From NCBI GenBank assembly GCA_013285985.1, contig JABDGR010000005.1:1-47777 (forward strand): DNA of 47,777 nucleotides. Reading direction: 5' to 3'. This document shows, piece after piece, positions 1-7,303 of the stretch. The notes under the pieces are model-generated. The model worked only from the letters and a program-made list of their open reading frames with translations. It was not told where the DNA came from and ran no database searches. Source of the stretch: Verrucomicrobiota bacterium. GTDB lineage: Bacteria; Verrucomicrobiota; Verrucomicrobiia; Opitutales; JABDGR01. A program made the position numbers and the translations under genes. The number at the start of each line of letters is the position of its first letter. Position 1 is the stretch's first letter.

Positions 1-144
1 TCGAAACAACGCATGGGCCGGCAACGGATTGGCCCGTTCCTGATTATCGCCGGCTGGGCCTCGTGCCTCCTGATTACCGCGCTGGATATCTACGGCCTGC
101 CTGATGCGTGGCATTCCGCCCTCGCGGTGTTCCGCGGACATTGA
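1..144 (+). CDS. C-terminal end of a membrane transporter, possibly Nramp family
   Basis: Reading frame 1 is open from the window edge to a TGA at 142-144, so only the last 47 residues are present. The fragment has a basic stretch (SKQRMGRQRIG) followed by one hydrophobic membrane segment (FLIIAGWASCLLITALDIY) and a short tail. A basic loop, a glycine, then a last helix ending in a leucine-rich stretch with Asp/Asn resembles the terminus of Nramp (MntH-type) divalent-metal transporters. This is only a resemblance; any polytopic transporter could end this way. It converges on tonB, with 8 nt between the two stop codons. Confidence 0.45.
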   Translation, partial: SKQRMGRQRIGPFLIIAGWASCLLITALDIYGLPDAWHSALAVFRGH

Positions 145-152
145 TTTGAAAA

Positions 153-738
153 TCAGCCGCTTTCCAAAACAAAATTGACGGAAACTTCCGCACGCGAGGG
201 CGTGGGCGTGTTGCCTTGATAGGCTGGGTGGAAACGGGATTGCTTCATGGCCTCCACTGCTGCGTCGTCGAGGAGGCGAAAGCCGGAACTTTTGACGACC
301 TCGATTTTATCGAGCGAACCAAGCGCGTTGATGTAAAGGGCAAGCGTTACGGTGCCTTGCTGATGCAGGCGACGGGCTTGCGTCGGATAGTCCGGCTCGA
401 CGCGGTTCGCGTAGGATGGCTGTGTGACGTTGAGGTAGGGGCTGGGCGGCACAACCACCGGCGAAGTCACAATCTCAGGGGCGACTTTCTGCACTGGCTC
501 GGGAACAGTCGGCGCTGGCGTCGGCGCAGGTGGAGGCTCTGGCACGCGCTCCGGCAAAACTGCCGGGGTCGGTACGGGTGTCGGCGGTTCCGGCTTGGGT
601 TCTGGCGGTGGCGGCTGTTCGACGGGTGGGGGCGGCAAGGGCGTTGGTTTCGGTGGTGGTGGCAGCAGCACATTTGACTCCGAACAACACCACCGCATGA
701 ACCACAATGGCGACGAGGTAGCAAATAAGCCATTTCAT
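153..738 (-). CDS. tonB: TonB energy-transducing protein (one frameshift)
   Basis: TonB couples the inner-membrane proton-motive force to outer-membrane receptors. The natural N-terminus starts at ATG 738-736 and encodes a single membrane anchor (MKWLICYLVAIVVHAVVLFG). The proline-rich periplasmic linker (PPPPKPTPLPPPP, then Pro-Glu/Pro-Lys repeats) and the C-terminal TonB domain (YPTQARRLHQQGTVTLALYI, then a KSSGFRLLDDAAVEAM stretch) lie in a frame shifted by one base. Removing one T from the TTT at 673-675 joins them as ...LFGVNVLLPPPP.... The repaired product would be about 194 residues, normal for a small TonB. The gene follows the TonB-dependent receptor by 45 nt on the same strand, so the two are probably co-transcribed. 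As written the frame is broken; this may be a sequencing or assembly error or a real mutation. Confidence 0.85.
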
Positions 739-783
739 GGCCGTAGATTGGTTTTTCTGGCCGTTTCTCCGATGCTCCATGGG

Positions 784-3042
784 TCACATGCTGCAGCTAA
801 TCGAGCCGAAGACGCCGAAGCGCATGCCGTATTGGGCGGCGTTGACGCCGATGCCCGAGCCGTCGCGCAACTGATAGGTCCGGTCGAGCAGATTGATGAT
901 ATCGAGCCGCAACTTCAGCAACGAGCCGGAGCCAATGCGGAATTCTTGTTCCGCGCCGACATTGAGTGTCCAGTAAGTGGGCACTTTTGCGCCATTGGGA
1001 ATGGTCGAGCCATCGGGCATGACCTCGTTCTTCCGCAGGCCGCTTCCGAACAGAGCATCGAGATAGACCCGGGTCGCGCTGTCGGTGTGCTTCCAAGTGT
1101 AGGCGACGCCGCCCGAGGCGGTCACCGTCTGGTCGTGATCGAGGTTGACGTAGTGGTTTTGAATGTAGGCCAGGTCACTAGGACTGAAAAGGAACTGGGC
1201 CGAATCAATATCCTCACCCTGCGCCACGGAGTAGGCTGCGTTGGCATAGGTGGAAAAGCCGCCGTCCGCGTAGCTGGTCGTCAGTTCAACGCCGTAAATT
1301 TTGCCCTTGCGGTAATTGAAGGACGACGGAACGAGCGATTGGCCGAAAAACCCATCGTCGAGCTGGTTCTTGGCGATTTTATAATAACCATCGAGGCCCG
1401 CGGTCAATTTTGGGGTGATTTTTTGGGAAATGCCGGCGTCAAAATAATGCGAACGCTCGGCTTTGACCGGGTCGTTTTGCGTGACCGACCCCGGCGGCAG
1501 GTTCGATGTGCCATTATCGCCTGGTGGGCCGGCGAAGGCGGCAATGTCCGCCGAGTTCACTGATTCCAACGGCGGCGGCGTGAAATAGCGTGCGTAGCCG
1601 GCGTGGATGGTCGTCGCATTAGTTACCTTATAGATGGCGTTGATCCGTGGGCTAATTTGGTTTTCATGGTCGGTGGACGACTCGTAGACATCGAAGCGGG
1701 TGCCATAGTTGACGGTGAATTGCGGCGAGATTTTCCATTCATCCTGCACATATACGCCATAAAATTGTGCGTCCACGGTGTTGCTTTGCGCCACGGGGTA
1801 AGGCGCGCCAGTAGGTGCAGCCGTCGAGTCATCGCCAGGAGTCGTGTCCAGCAGGTTAAAAACCGTGGTGGTCGAATCCGTGGGTGCAATTTCCTCCAAC
1901 ATCGTAAGGCCGGCGCGGAGGGTATGGGTGTCGTTGAGGCGGTCGCTCATATCGCCTTGCACGCCGGTGGAAAATAACCGGCGGTTCACGTCGCTCGCCA
2001 CGCCATTGAAAAAGAGGTCGCCGGTTGGGTCGGGCGTGAAGTGTACGCCGCTGAAGCGCCCAAAGCCCGCAAGCTGGAAGTCCATGTCGCCGTCAGATTT
2101 TTGATAGGCGGCGATGGCGTAGTAGTTTTGCTCGGTCTGGTTTTCGTTCAGAGTGCTGGAATCGAACGAACCGGGTAGCCACGGGGTCACGCCGTCGGGC
2201 GCGGTCCCGGCGGGTTGCCCCGGCGAGTTGGGGATTTGAAATTTCGAGTAGGATGCGCCGAACATCGCGCTGACCTGGCTGGTGTCGCTTAATAAATAGG
2301 ACAGGTAGGAAAACGCGTGGTATTGATTGGTTTGGTCATGGATGGCGGTTGAGGCCGGTGTGGGATTCTCGATGCCGAGGGTGTTGTAGTCGTAGCTGCC
2401 GTCGAAGTAGTAATTGAATTTTCCGTCTGCGCCGCCGTATTCAAAACTCGGTCGCACGGTGTCATAGCTGCCGCCGTAAATACCCGCTTCACCGCCGTTG
2501 TTGAACGCGCCACTCTTGGTCTGAATGTCCACAATGCCGGCGGTGCGGAAGCCGTATTGCGCCGGGAGCGAGCCGGTGATCAATTGTAAACTGTCCACAA
2601 AGCGAGGATCCAGTTCGGCCCCAAAGCCAGTTATGCCCTCGGGCAGCAGCACGTCGTTGATGCGGTATTGCAGGTTGGCGTGCTCGCCGCGCAGGTGAAG
2701 CTGGCCGAGTGAGTCCTGGGCTACGCCGGGTGTGCGCAGGAGGATTTGGTTGAACGGCGCGTTGGCCCCCTGCGGTTCCTGTTCAATTTGGGTTTTGTCC
2801 ACCGTATAGGCTGTTGCTCCCAAGTTGGGGGCAATCTGGCTGCGGGCTTCTTCCAATTTCCCCAAGACGGTAATGTTGCCTAAGTCGGTGGTGTTTGAGG
2901 TGGTGTCCGGGGTGGGATTGGTTGTGGCGGCGGTCGGAACGGGCGTGACGAGCGGTGCACCGGCGGTCTGCGCGTGGGCGGCGGTGAAACCGGCGAGCAG
3001 GAGATGGACGGCGAATCTCGAGGAGCGGAGCGGCTGCATCAT
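784..3042 (-). CDS. TonB-dependent outer-membrane receptor
   Basis: A 752-residue protein with a signal peptide ending near AHAQT. A Thr/Asn-rich spacer follows with a TonB-box-like ITVLG near residue 57, then a plug domain (INDVLLPEGITGFGAELDP; then a GSLPAQYGFRTAGIVDIQTK stretch), then a long C-terminal region of alternating aromatic/polar strands typical of the 22-strand barrel. These receptors import scarce ligands (siderophores, cobalamin, oligosaccharides) across the outer membrane using TonB energy. The ligand cannot be told from sequence; the nearby polysaccharide locus makes a carbohydrate possible but it is 12 kb away. The protein ends in ...GSISCSM rather than the usual terminal aromatic residue. 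Start is the ATG doublet at 3042. tonB follows immediately. Confidence 0.9.
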   Translation of the reverse strand: MMQPLRSSRFAVHLLLAGFTAAHAQTAGAPLVTPVPTAATTNPTPDTTSNTTDLGNITVLGKLEEARSQIAPNLGATAYTVDKTQIEQEPQGANAPFNQILLRTPGVAQDSLGQLHLRGEHANLQYRINDVLLPEGITGFGAELDPRFVDSLQLITGSLPAQYGFRTAGIVDIQTKSGAFNNGGEAGIYGGSYDTVRPSFEYGGADGKFNYYFDGSYDYNTLGIENPTPASTAIHDQTNQYHAFSYLSYLLSDTSQVSAMFGASYSKFQIPNSPGQPAGTAPDGVTPWLPGSFDSSTLNENQTEQNYYAIAAYQKSDGDMDFQLAGFGRFSGVHFTPDPTGDLFFNGVASDVNRRLFSTGVQGDMSDRLNDTHTLRAGLTMLEEIAPTDSTTTVFNLLDTTPGDDSTAAPTGAPYPVAQSNTVDAQFYGVYVQDEWKISPQFTVNYGTRFDVYESSTDHENQISPRINAIYKVTNATTIHAGYARYFTPPPLESVNSADIAAFAGPPGDNGTSNLPPGSVTQNDPVKAERSHYFDAGISQKITPKLTAGLDGYYKIAKNQLDDGFFGQSLVPSSFNYRKGKIYGVELTTSYADGGFSTYANAAYSVAQGEDIDSAQFLFSPSDLAYIQNHYVNLDHDQTVTASGGVAYTWKHTDSATRVYLDALFGSGLRKNEVMPDGSTIPNGAKVPTYWTLNVGAEQEFRIGSGSLLKLRLDIINLLDRTYQLRDGSGIGVNAAQYGMRFGVFGSISCSM

Positions 3043-3053
3043 AGGAATACCGC

Positions 3054-3083
3054 AATATATTTGCGTTAATAAAAATATTGCAA
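3054..3083 (-). promoter_or_regulatory. Candidate sigma-70 promoter of the TonB receptor gene
   Basis: On the minus strand, TTGCAA (3083-3078) and TATATT (3059-3054) are 18 nt apart and match the -35 and -10 hexamers at 4/6 and 5/6. The predicted start of transcription is only about 5 nt before the ATG at 3042, so the message would be nearly leaderless. The stretch is much more AT-rich than the surrounding coding DNA. Inference from pattern only. Confidence 0.3.
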
Positions 3084-3139
3084 CAACAAATTCATCGCAC
3101 GCATTGTCTCGCGCTAGTACCTTGCCCTAGTGCCGAAAT

Positions 3140-3163
3140 CCGCCACGATGTCGTTCTAGGCGG
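3140..3163 (-). terminator. Stem-loop after the oxidoreductase gene
   Basis: CCGCC (3140-3144) pairs with GGCGG (3159-3163), and the loop contains a smaller ACGA/TCGT pairing. It begins 2 nt past the stop codon of the gene at 3166-4038. No clear U-run follows on the minus strand, so it may be a weak terminator or a 3'-end-stabilising hairpin. Confidence 0.3.
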
Positions 3164-3165
3164 CC

Positions 3166-4038
3166 TTATTTTTTCCGCTGTAATTCCACCACCGAGGAAA
3201 AATCTTTTTCGCCGTGGCCGGCGGCAATGGCGTTCTTGAGCGCCTCCAACGCGCACGCCGCCGTGGTCAAATCCACCGCGTACCGCCAGCCTTCCTTCCC
3301 GGCATAGCCAAGGTCCTTCGCCATCAGACGCGTGGTGAAATTTGGCGTGTAATCCCGCGCCGTCATCCGCGCCGACATCGCTTTAATCAACGGGCTGCCG
3401 GGCGTGCCGTTGGTCAGCAGGTCGAGCGTTTTGGCGCGGTCGAGGCCAGACTTTTCAACCAACGCCAGCGCTTCCGCGAACGACACCGCCTGCACGGCAC
3501 ACAAAAAATTATTCACTAGCTTGATGAGCGCGCCGCTCCCGCTGGGGCCGATGTGCAGGATGGTTTTGCCCATCGCTTCGAGCGCGGGCTGCGCTTTTTT
3601 TAACGCCGTTTCCTCGCCGCCGACCAGGAAAGACAGTTCACCCGTGGCCGCATGCGGTTTGGTCCCGGTCACCGGGGCGTCCAGCAAAGCGCAACCCCGC
3701 CGTGCCGCCGCTTCGCCGAGTTCCTTCACCCAATCCGGCGTGATGGTGCTGCATTCAATGAGCACCGCGCCTTTTTTCGCGTCGGCCAGCGCGCCGTTTT
3801 CACCCTTCCACACCGCGCGTGCGGCGACATCGTCGGCCACCATGCTGATAATAATGTCCGCCCCATCCGCCGCCTCGCGCGGCGTCGCGGCAACTCGCGC
3901 GCCCGCCGCTGTCAGCGGCTTTGCCTTTTCCGGGTTGCGGTTAAAAACAGCGAGCGGAAAGCCCGCGCCCAGCAGGCGGTTCGCCATGCCGGAGCCCATG
4001 ATGCCGAGGCCGAGAAATGCGATGGAAGGTTTGGCCAT
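3166..4038 (-). CDS. NAD(P)-dependent beta-hydroxyacid dehydrogenase (3-hydroxyisobutyrate dehydrogenase / GarR-like)
   Basis: A 290-residue cytoplasmic oxidoreductase of the 6-phosphogluconate/3-hydroxyisobutyrate dehydrogenase superfamily, which oxidises or reduces beta-hydroxyacids such as 3-hydroxyisobutyrate or tartronate semialdehyde. The N-terminal dinucleotide motif GLGIMGSGMA is at residues 10-19, with NRNPEKAK after beta-2. The substrate-binding DAPVTG motif is at 120-125. The catalytic Lys173 lies in KLVNNFL. Length is normal for the family. It sits 10 nt downstream of the AraD1-like gene on the same strand, so both may act on sugar-acid intermediates. Tartronate semialdehyde, glyoxylate or succinic semialdehyde are all possible substrates. 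Confidence 0.85.
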   Translation of the reverse strand: MAKPSIAFLGLGIMGSGMANRLLGAGFPLAVFNRNPEKAKPLTAAGARVAATPREAADGADIIISMVADDVAARAVWKGENGALADAKKGAVLIECSTITPDWVKELGEAAARRGCALLDAPVTGTKPHAATGELSFLVGGEETALKKAQPALEAMGKTILHIGPSGSGALIKLVNNFLCAVQAVSFAEALALVEKSGLDRAKTLDLLTNGTPGSPLIKAMSARMTARDYTPNFTTRLMAKDLGYAGKEGWRYAVDLTTAACALEALKNAIAAGHGEKDFSSVVELQRKK

Positions 4039-4048
4039 ATGCTTGTGC

Positions 4049-5047
4049 TTACAGGATTTGGGTTACGATGAGTTTGGCGGAATTTTTTGCGACTTGCAAC
4101 GGATTGTCCAAGGCGCGCCCGAAGCCGTCGTAGCGCACACGCATCACGTCGCCGTCCGTCAGCTTCACTCCGTCGCCAAAACTCAAAAAGTCTGCGCCAA
4201 AATAATGCACGTGAACGTCGCCGGGCCGGCGATTAGTCTCGAACTTAAAGTGGTGATGTTCGATGTTCGCCAGGCTGTGGCACATCTCCGTCTCGCCCGT
4301 GTGAATGGCCTTTGCCCACACGATTTTCCCTGCTCGCTCGATTTGCACCTCGCCCGCCACGGATTGGAATTCAGCACCCACCACCAACTCCGGCCCCAGC
4401 GCACAGGTGCGGATTTTCGACCCCGCAAGATTCAAGTAGTTCTTCTTCTCGAAGACGTGGTCGGAAAATTCATTGCCCACCGCGAAGCCGACGCGCCCGG
4501 GCCGCCCGTCCGGCCCAATGACGTAACAACCGGCGATTTCGCCCTCCTCGCCGCCGTCCTCCGCGTAGGGTGGCACCAGCAGCGGCCCGCCATGTGCGCG
4601 CAAAATTGTCCCCGTCCCCTTATAAAACCATTCCGGCGCAGCCCCGATTTTCCCCGGCCCGGGCTTGCCCTGCTCGACGCCGAGGTGGAACATCTTCATC
4701 GAATCGGTCATGGTTTCCGACGCACCATGCATCGCGCTACGGCTTTTCGCACTGCCCAGATGCGTCAAGCCCGTGCCCGAGACGAGGCACCGCGCCGGTT
4801 CATCCGGATGATCCAGCGGGGGCAATAATTTCCACGGCGCTTCGCCCCGGTAAATCGCGTCGTAGTTCAAAGTTTCCGGCGACAACTTTGTTTGCACCAA
4901 GTCCGCCAGTTTTTTTCCTTGGGCGATTGCCTCTATTGCCAGCGCGTACACCGACGCCAACTTGGCCTCGAGCAGGCGTACCCGCGGCTCCTCCACCACG
5001 GCCACGCGGCGAAGAGAACCATTCCGGATTTGGATGAGACGCAGCAC
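4049..5047 (-). CDS. AraD1/GguC family protein (FAH-fold sugar-acid enzyme)
   Basis: Fumarylacetoacetate-hydrolase-superfamily protein of the AraD1/GguC type. Conserved stretches include SGTGLTHLGSA, ETMTDSMKMF, PEWFYKG, GEEGEIAGCYVIG, GNEFSDHVFEKKNYL and RRPGDVHVHYFGA; the Glu/Asp residues of GEE, NEFSD and DVH would bind the divalent metal. Family members act late in non-phosphorylative pentose or deoxysugar catabolism, on 2-keto-3-deoxy or 2,4-diketo sugar acids. The start is set at GTG 5047 (VLRLIQIRNG), because the family begins near this point; the in-frame ATG at 5131 would add a basic tail unlike it. It is followed at 10 nt by a hydroxyacid dehydrogenase. The exact substrate is unknown; a link to rhamnose breakdown is inferred from the rhamnonate dehydratase at 15252-16430. 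Confidence 0.8.
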   Translation of the reverse strand: MLRLIQIRNGSLRRVAVVEEPRVRLLEAKLASVYALAIEAIAQGKKLADLVQTKLSPETLNYDAIYRGEAPWKLLPPLDHPDEPARCLVSGTGLTHLGSAKSRSAMHGASETMTDSMKMFHLGVEQGKPGPGKIGAAPEWFYKGTGTILRAHGGPLLVPPYAEDGGEEGEIAGCYVIGPDGRPGRVGFAVGNEFSDHVFEKKNYLNLAGSKIRTCALGPELVVGAEFQSVAGEVQIERAGKIVWAKAIHTGETEMCHSLANIEHHHFKFETNRRPGDVHVHYFGADFLSFGDGVKLTDGDVMRVRYDGFGRALDNPLQVAKNSAKLIVTQIL

Positions 5048-5158
5048 GTGCCAAGTTCTTGCCGTAAATCTCTCGGCGCGCCAAGGGCGAAAAGCGGGCT
5101 GCCCACTGCGTGGCCCCCGCGCCAAAACCAACGCAGTTTGCTTCTTAACCGGGTTGTG

Positions 5159-5620
5159 TCACAGCCCTCCGAGAATGTTCGTGGGCAGAATTTTGGCCGG
5201 ATCCTTGTCGACGTCAATTACAGTCACCAGCCATTTGTCCGTTGGGCTGGGTTTGTAACAGGTGAAACTCATGAATAGCATGCCATGCTGGTACCGCGTA
5301 AGGGCATAAACCAATTCTGCGGAGGCGGAGAGATTGACCACCCGGATGACATCCGCGCCGACGAAGTTACCTCCCAGGTTGCTCTCATTAAGTAATACAT
5401 TACTGATGCCGGCCAGCGTTGCGCCATCAATGGCCAGAGGCGAATTGGCGGACCAGGCGGCCACGGCCGCCGCGTAACCGCTGGCCAGAAAGGCTTTATA
5501 TCCACTGACGATGACATCCGGCACGACGGTGGCTGCCGGGGCCGCAGGGGCGGTGCTCTGTGCAGTCCCGACTGCGGCGAGCGTGCAAACGAGTACGAGG
5601 GTGGTGAGTAGTTTTTTCAT
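5159..5620 (-). CDS. Small exported protein, copy 1 of a tandem pair
   Basis: A 153-residue protein of unknown function. A clear signal peptide (MKKLLTTLVLVCTLAAVGTA) precedes an Ala/Pro-rich spacer and a compact domain of about 115 residues. It is clearly homologous to the product at 5880-6353. Shared stretches include LFMSFTC, TDKW and the terminal DP.KILPTNILGG. No lipobox and no further membrane segment is seen, so a soluble periplasmic or outer-surface protein is likely. The conserved Cys in SFTC is the only one in the predicted mature protein. The alpha/beta pattern with a tryptophan-rich core might be an NTF2-like fold, but this is a guess. Its 5' leader shares an ATCCAACAC-type segment with the paralogue. 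Confidence 0.75.
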   Translation of the reverse strand: MKKLLTTLVLVCTLAAVGTAQSTAPAAPAATVVPDVIVSGYKAFLASGYAAAVAAWSANSPLAIDGATLAGISNVLLNESNLGGNFVGADVIRVVNLSASAELVYALTRYQHGMLFMSFTCYKPSPTDKWLVTVIDVDKDPAKILPTNILGGL

Positions 5621-5782
5621 GGAGGTGTTGGATTAAATTGTGAAGTGACTTTGGCCGTAGAGGACGTCTGCGCTTCGAGCGCCAAGGGACAAACCTAACT
5701 CCAATACCGGAAATTGCCAATACCCGCCACGACCAAAATTGGCTGGGAAAAGTCCTTAGGGATCCAGTCAGCGTGAAAGCGC

Positions 5783-5851
5783 TCAAGCGTTGCCATTTAC
5801 CCAAACCCCTTCCGCAGTCAGCCACCTCTGCTTCTTTGCCGCAGAAACCAG
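5783..5851 (-). pseudogene. Remnant of the 3' end of an alkyltransferase (ogt-like) gene
   Basis: On the minus strand this stretch encodes AAKKQRWLTAEGVWVNGNA and a TGA (5785-5783). It aligns with the C-terminus of the intact alkyltransferase at 6519-7094, VAKKRELLAAEGVRVKSKA plus TGA, with 10 of 19 residues identical and clear DNA similarity. The distance from this relict stop to the start of the downstream small gene (162 nt) is almost the same as from the real stop to the start of the second small gene (165 nt). It is therefore the scar of a tandem duplication. Confidence 0.7.
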
Positions 5852-5879
5852 CCTTCTGTTTACCCTTGGTAAGGTCGAA

Positions 5880-6353
5880 TCACATTCCCCCGAGGATGTT
5901 CGTGGGCAGAATCTTGGAAGGGTCATTGTTCATGGCAATCGTGTTCACCACCCATTTGTCGGTTGGGCGGGGCCGGAAACAAGTAAAACTCATAAACAAC
6001 TCTTCGTGCTGGTAGGTGGCGACAGCATAAACCATTTCCGTGGACTGAGATAAGTTGACCGTACGGATGATATCCGAGCCAGTGAAGGTGCCGCCATATC
6101 CCGTGGTGGTTTTGACGAGGAAAAATTTGTTAAGATTGGCGATGGCGTTCTTGTCCAAGCCGAGAACCGAATTTTGGGTCCAAACATCGAGGGCGGGAAT
6201 ATATCCTTTGGTTTCGAGGGCCTTGAAGCCGTTCATGACAATATCGGGCGCTTCGGAAGCGGAGGCGGGGGCGGGGGCCGGCGCGGTGCTCTGCGCCGCC
6301 CCAAGCGAGACAATCAGGCAAACCAGAACAAGGGCGATGAGTGTTTTTTTCAT
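5880..6353 (-). CDS. Small exported protein, copy 2 of a tandem pair
   Basis: A 157-residue paralogue of the protein at 5159-5620. The signal peptide is MKKTLIALVLVCLIVSLGAA, followed by an Ala/Pro/Ser spacer. The same core follows: PDIV..GFKAL, a VWTQNS segment, DIIRTVNLS, ELFMSFTC, TDKW and DPSKILPTNILGG near the end. It lies on the same strand downstream of the alkyltransferase gene, 165 nt after its stop, with several stem-loops in the spacer. I do not recognise the family. The strict conservation of the last 12 or so residues suggests a binding or export role for the C-terminus. Confidence 0.75.
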   Translation of the reverse strand: MKKTLIALVLVCLIVSLGAAQSTAPAPAPASASEAPDIVMNGFKALETKGYIPALDVWTQNSVLGLDKNAIANLNKFFLVKTTTGYGGTFTGSDIIRTVNLSQSTEMVYAVATYQHEELFMSFTCFRPRPTDKWVVNTIAMNNDPSKILPTNILGGM

Positions 6354-6386
6354 GGTGTGTTGGATTGAAGGGGTGGGAACGGGATC

Positions 6387-6472
6387 AGCAGGTGATGCCT
6401 GCTCTCTAACACATGGGAGGCATTGCCCCCATGACGGAAGCTATCAATAGGTTTGTGACCAAATTTAGTCAC
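6387..6472. other. Three stem-loops between the alkyltransferase and small-protein genes
   Basis: Three inverted repeats lie in this 165-nt spacer: AGCAGG/CCTGCT (6387-6403); CATGGG plus GGC paired with GCC plus CCCATG (6412-6433, nine pairs, one bulged A, a 3-nt loop); and GTGAC/GTCAC (6455-6472). None has a clear U-run on either strand. They could end or stabilise the alkyltransferase message or regulate the exported protein. They are not conserved in the equivalent spacer of the duplicated copy. Confidence 0.45.
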
Positions 6473-6518
6473 GGCAAATCATTGCCCTCTGCGCCCATGG
6501 TGTGGCGGAGTAAAAAAC

Positions 6519-7094
6519 TCAGGCTTTGCTTTTTACCCGGACCCCTTCCGCTGCCAGCAACTCCCGCTTCTTGGCCACGCCCCAGGCGTAACCGCCGATG
6601 CGCCCGCCATGGCCCAGCACCCGATGGCACGGCACCAGCACGCCAACCGGATTCGCGCCCACCGCCTGGCCCACCGCTCGCACGGCTGCGGACTTCTTTA
6701 TCCGCCGCGCGATGTCGCCATACGTCGCCGTTGCCCCGCGCGGGATTTCCAAAAGTTCGCGCCACACCCGACGCTGGAATGCCGTGCCCTTGAGCAACAG
6801 CCGCACCGCCGCGCCACGCCCGCTGCGCCAGGCCTTTACCGCCTTTTTCAACGCCACCGCCGTGCTTTTGTTGTCACAGCGCACTTGGGCGCCTGGCCAC
6901 GCCGCCGCAAATTGATCCATCGCCACCGCCACGGGGCGGCCGCGTTCGACGAGGTGCAGCGTCGCCAAATCACGCCCCACCATGCCCACCATCACCCAGC
7001 CCCACGGGCTTTCGTGCACGCCGACGGTGAGTTCCGGTTTGCGGGCCCGGCCGGCCCAAGTCTGCGCGTCAATTTCGTCGATTTTGATATTCAT
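6519..7094 (-). CDS. ogt: Methylated-DNA--[protein]-cysteine S-methyltransferase
   Basis: A 191-residue suicide DNA-repair protein that transfers alkyl groups from O6-alkylguanine (and O4-alkylthymine) to its own cysteine. The active-site motif PCHRV holds Cys156, preceded by the helix-turn-helix-like RAVGQAVGANPVGVLV. The N-terminal half is a poorly conserved Ogt/Ada-type domain. GTATATYGD-like sequence (RGATATYGDIARRI) and the GGYAWGVAKKRELLAAEG tail are typical. The start is taken at ATG 7094 (MNIKIDEID); an in-frame GTG at 7136 would add 14 residues. The gene is divergent from recA, with 209 nt between starts. Its 3' end has been partly copied at 5783-5851. Confidence 0.9.
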   Translation of the reverse strand: MNIKIDEIDAQTWAGRARKPELTVGVHESPWGWVMVGMVGRDLATLHLVERGRPVAVAMDQFAAAWPGAQVRCDNKSTAVALKKAVKAWRSGRGAAVRLLLKGTAFQRRVWRELLEIPRGATATYGDIARRIKKSAAVRAVGQAVGANPVGVLVPCHRVLGHGGRIGGYAWGVAKKRELLAAEGVRVKSKA

Positions 7095-7303
7095 GCCTTC
7101 TACCAAAGCCCAATTCTCCAAAAAGGCAACTCTCACGGAATTTTTTTACCAAAATGACCCCAAAATGGCCCAAAACCCATATACTGAACAAATATGCATT
7201 ATAGGCTTGCCAAGGGTTATTTCATCCTTATTTTCCGACTCAAGCATCGGCGTTGCCTTGCTTAAATTATTTCTCAAACCTAATCCCTAAATCCCTCCTT
7301 CCC
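7095..7303. promoter_or_regulatory. Divergent promoter region between ogt and recA
   Basis: This 209-nt AT-rich stretch separates two divergent DNA-repair genes. A TATACT hexamer at 7180-7185 could serve as a -10 element for recA but has no good -35 partner at normal spacing. TTGCCA at 7207-7212 is another candidate element. No full LexA-type palindrome is visible; only a TGAACA half-site occurs at 7185-7190. Confidence 0.35.

Noticed and set aside
595-1563. A 322-residue plus-strand open frame over tonB and the receptor gene
   Set aside because: It is antisense to well-supported genes, low in complexity at its start (Gly-rich complement of the proline repeats) and has no recognisable motif.
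3404-4828. A 474-residue plus-strand open frame opposite the dehydrogenase and AraD1 genes
   Set aside because: It is the GC-driven shadow of two clearly conserved minus-strand enzymes.
7141-7303. Possible LexA box upstream of recA
   Set aside because: Only a TGAACA half-site is present; no GAAC-N4-GTTC or CTGT-N8-ACAG palindrome was found.
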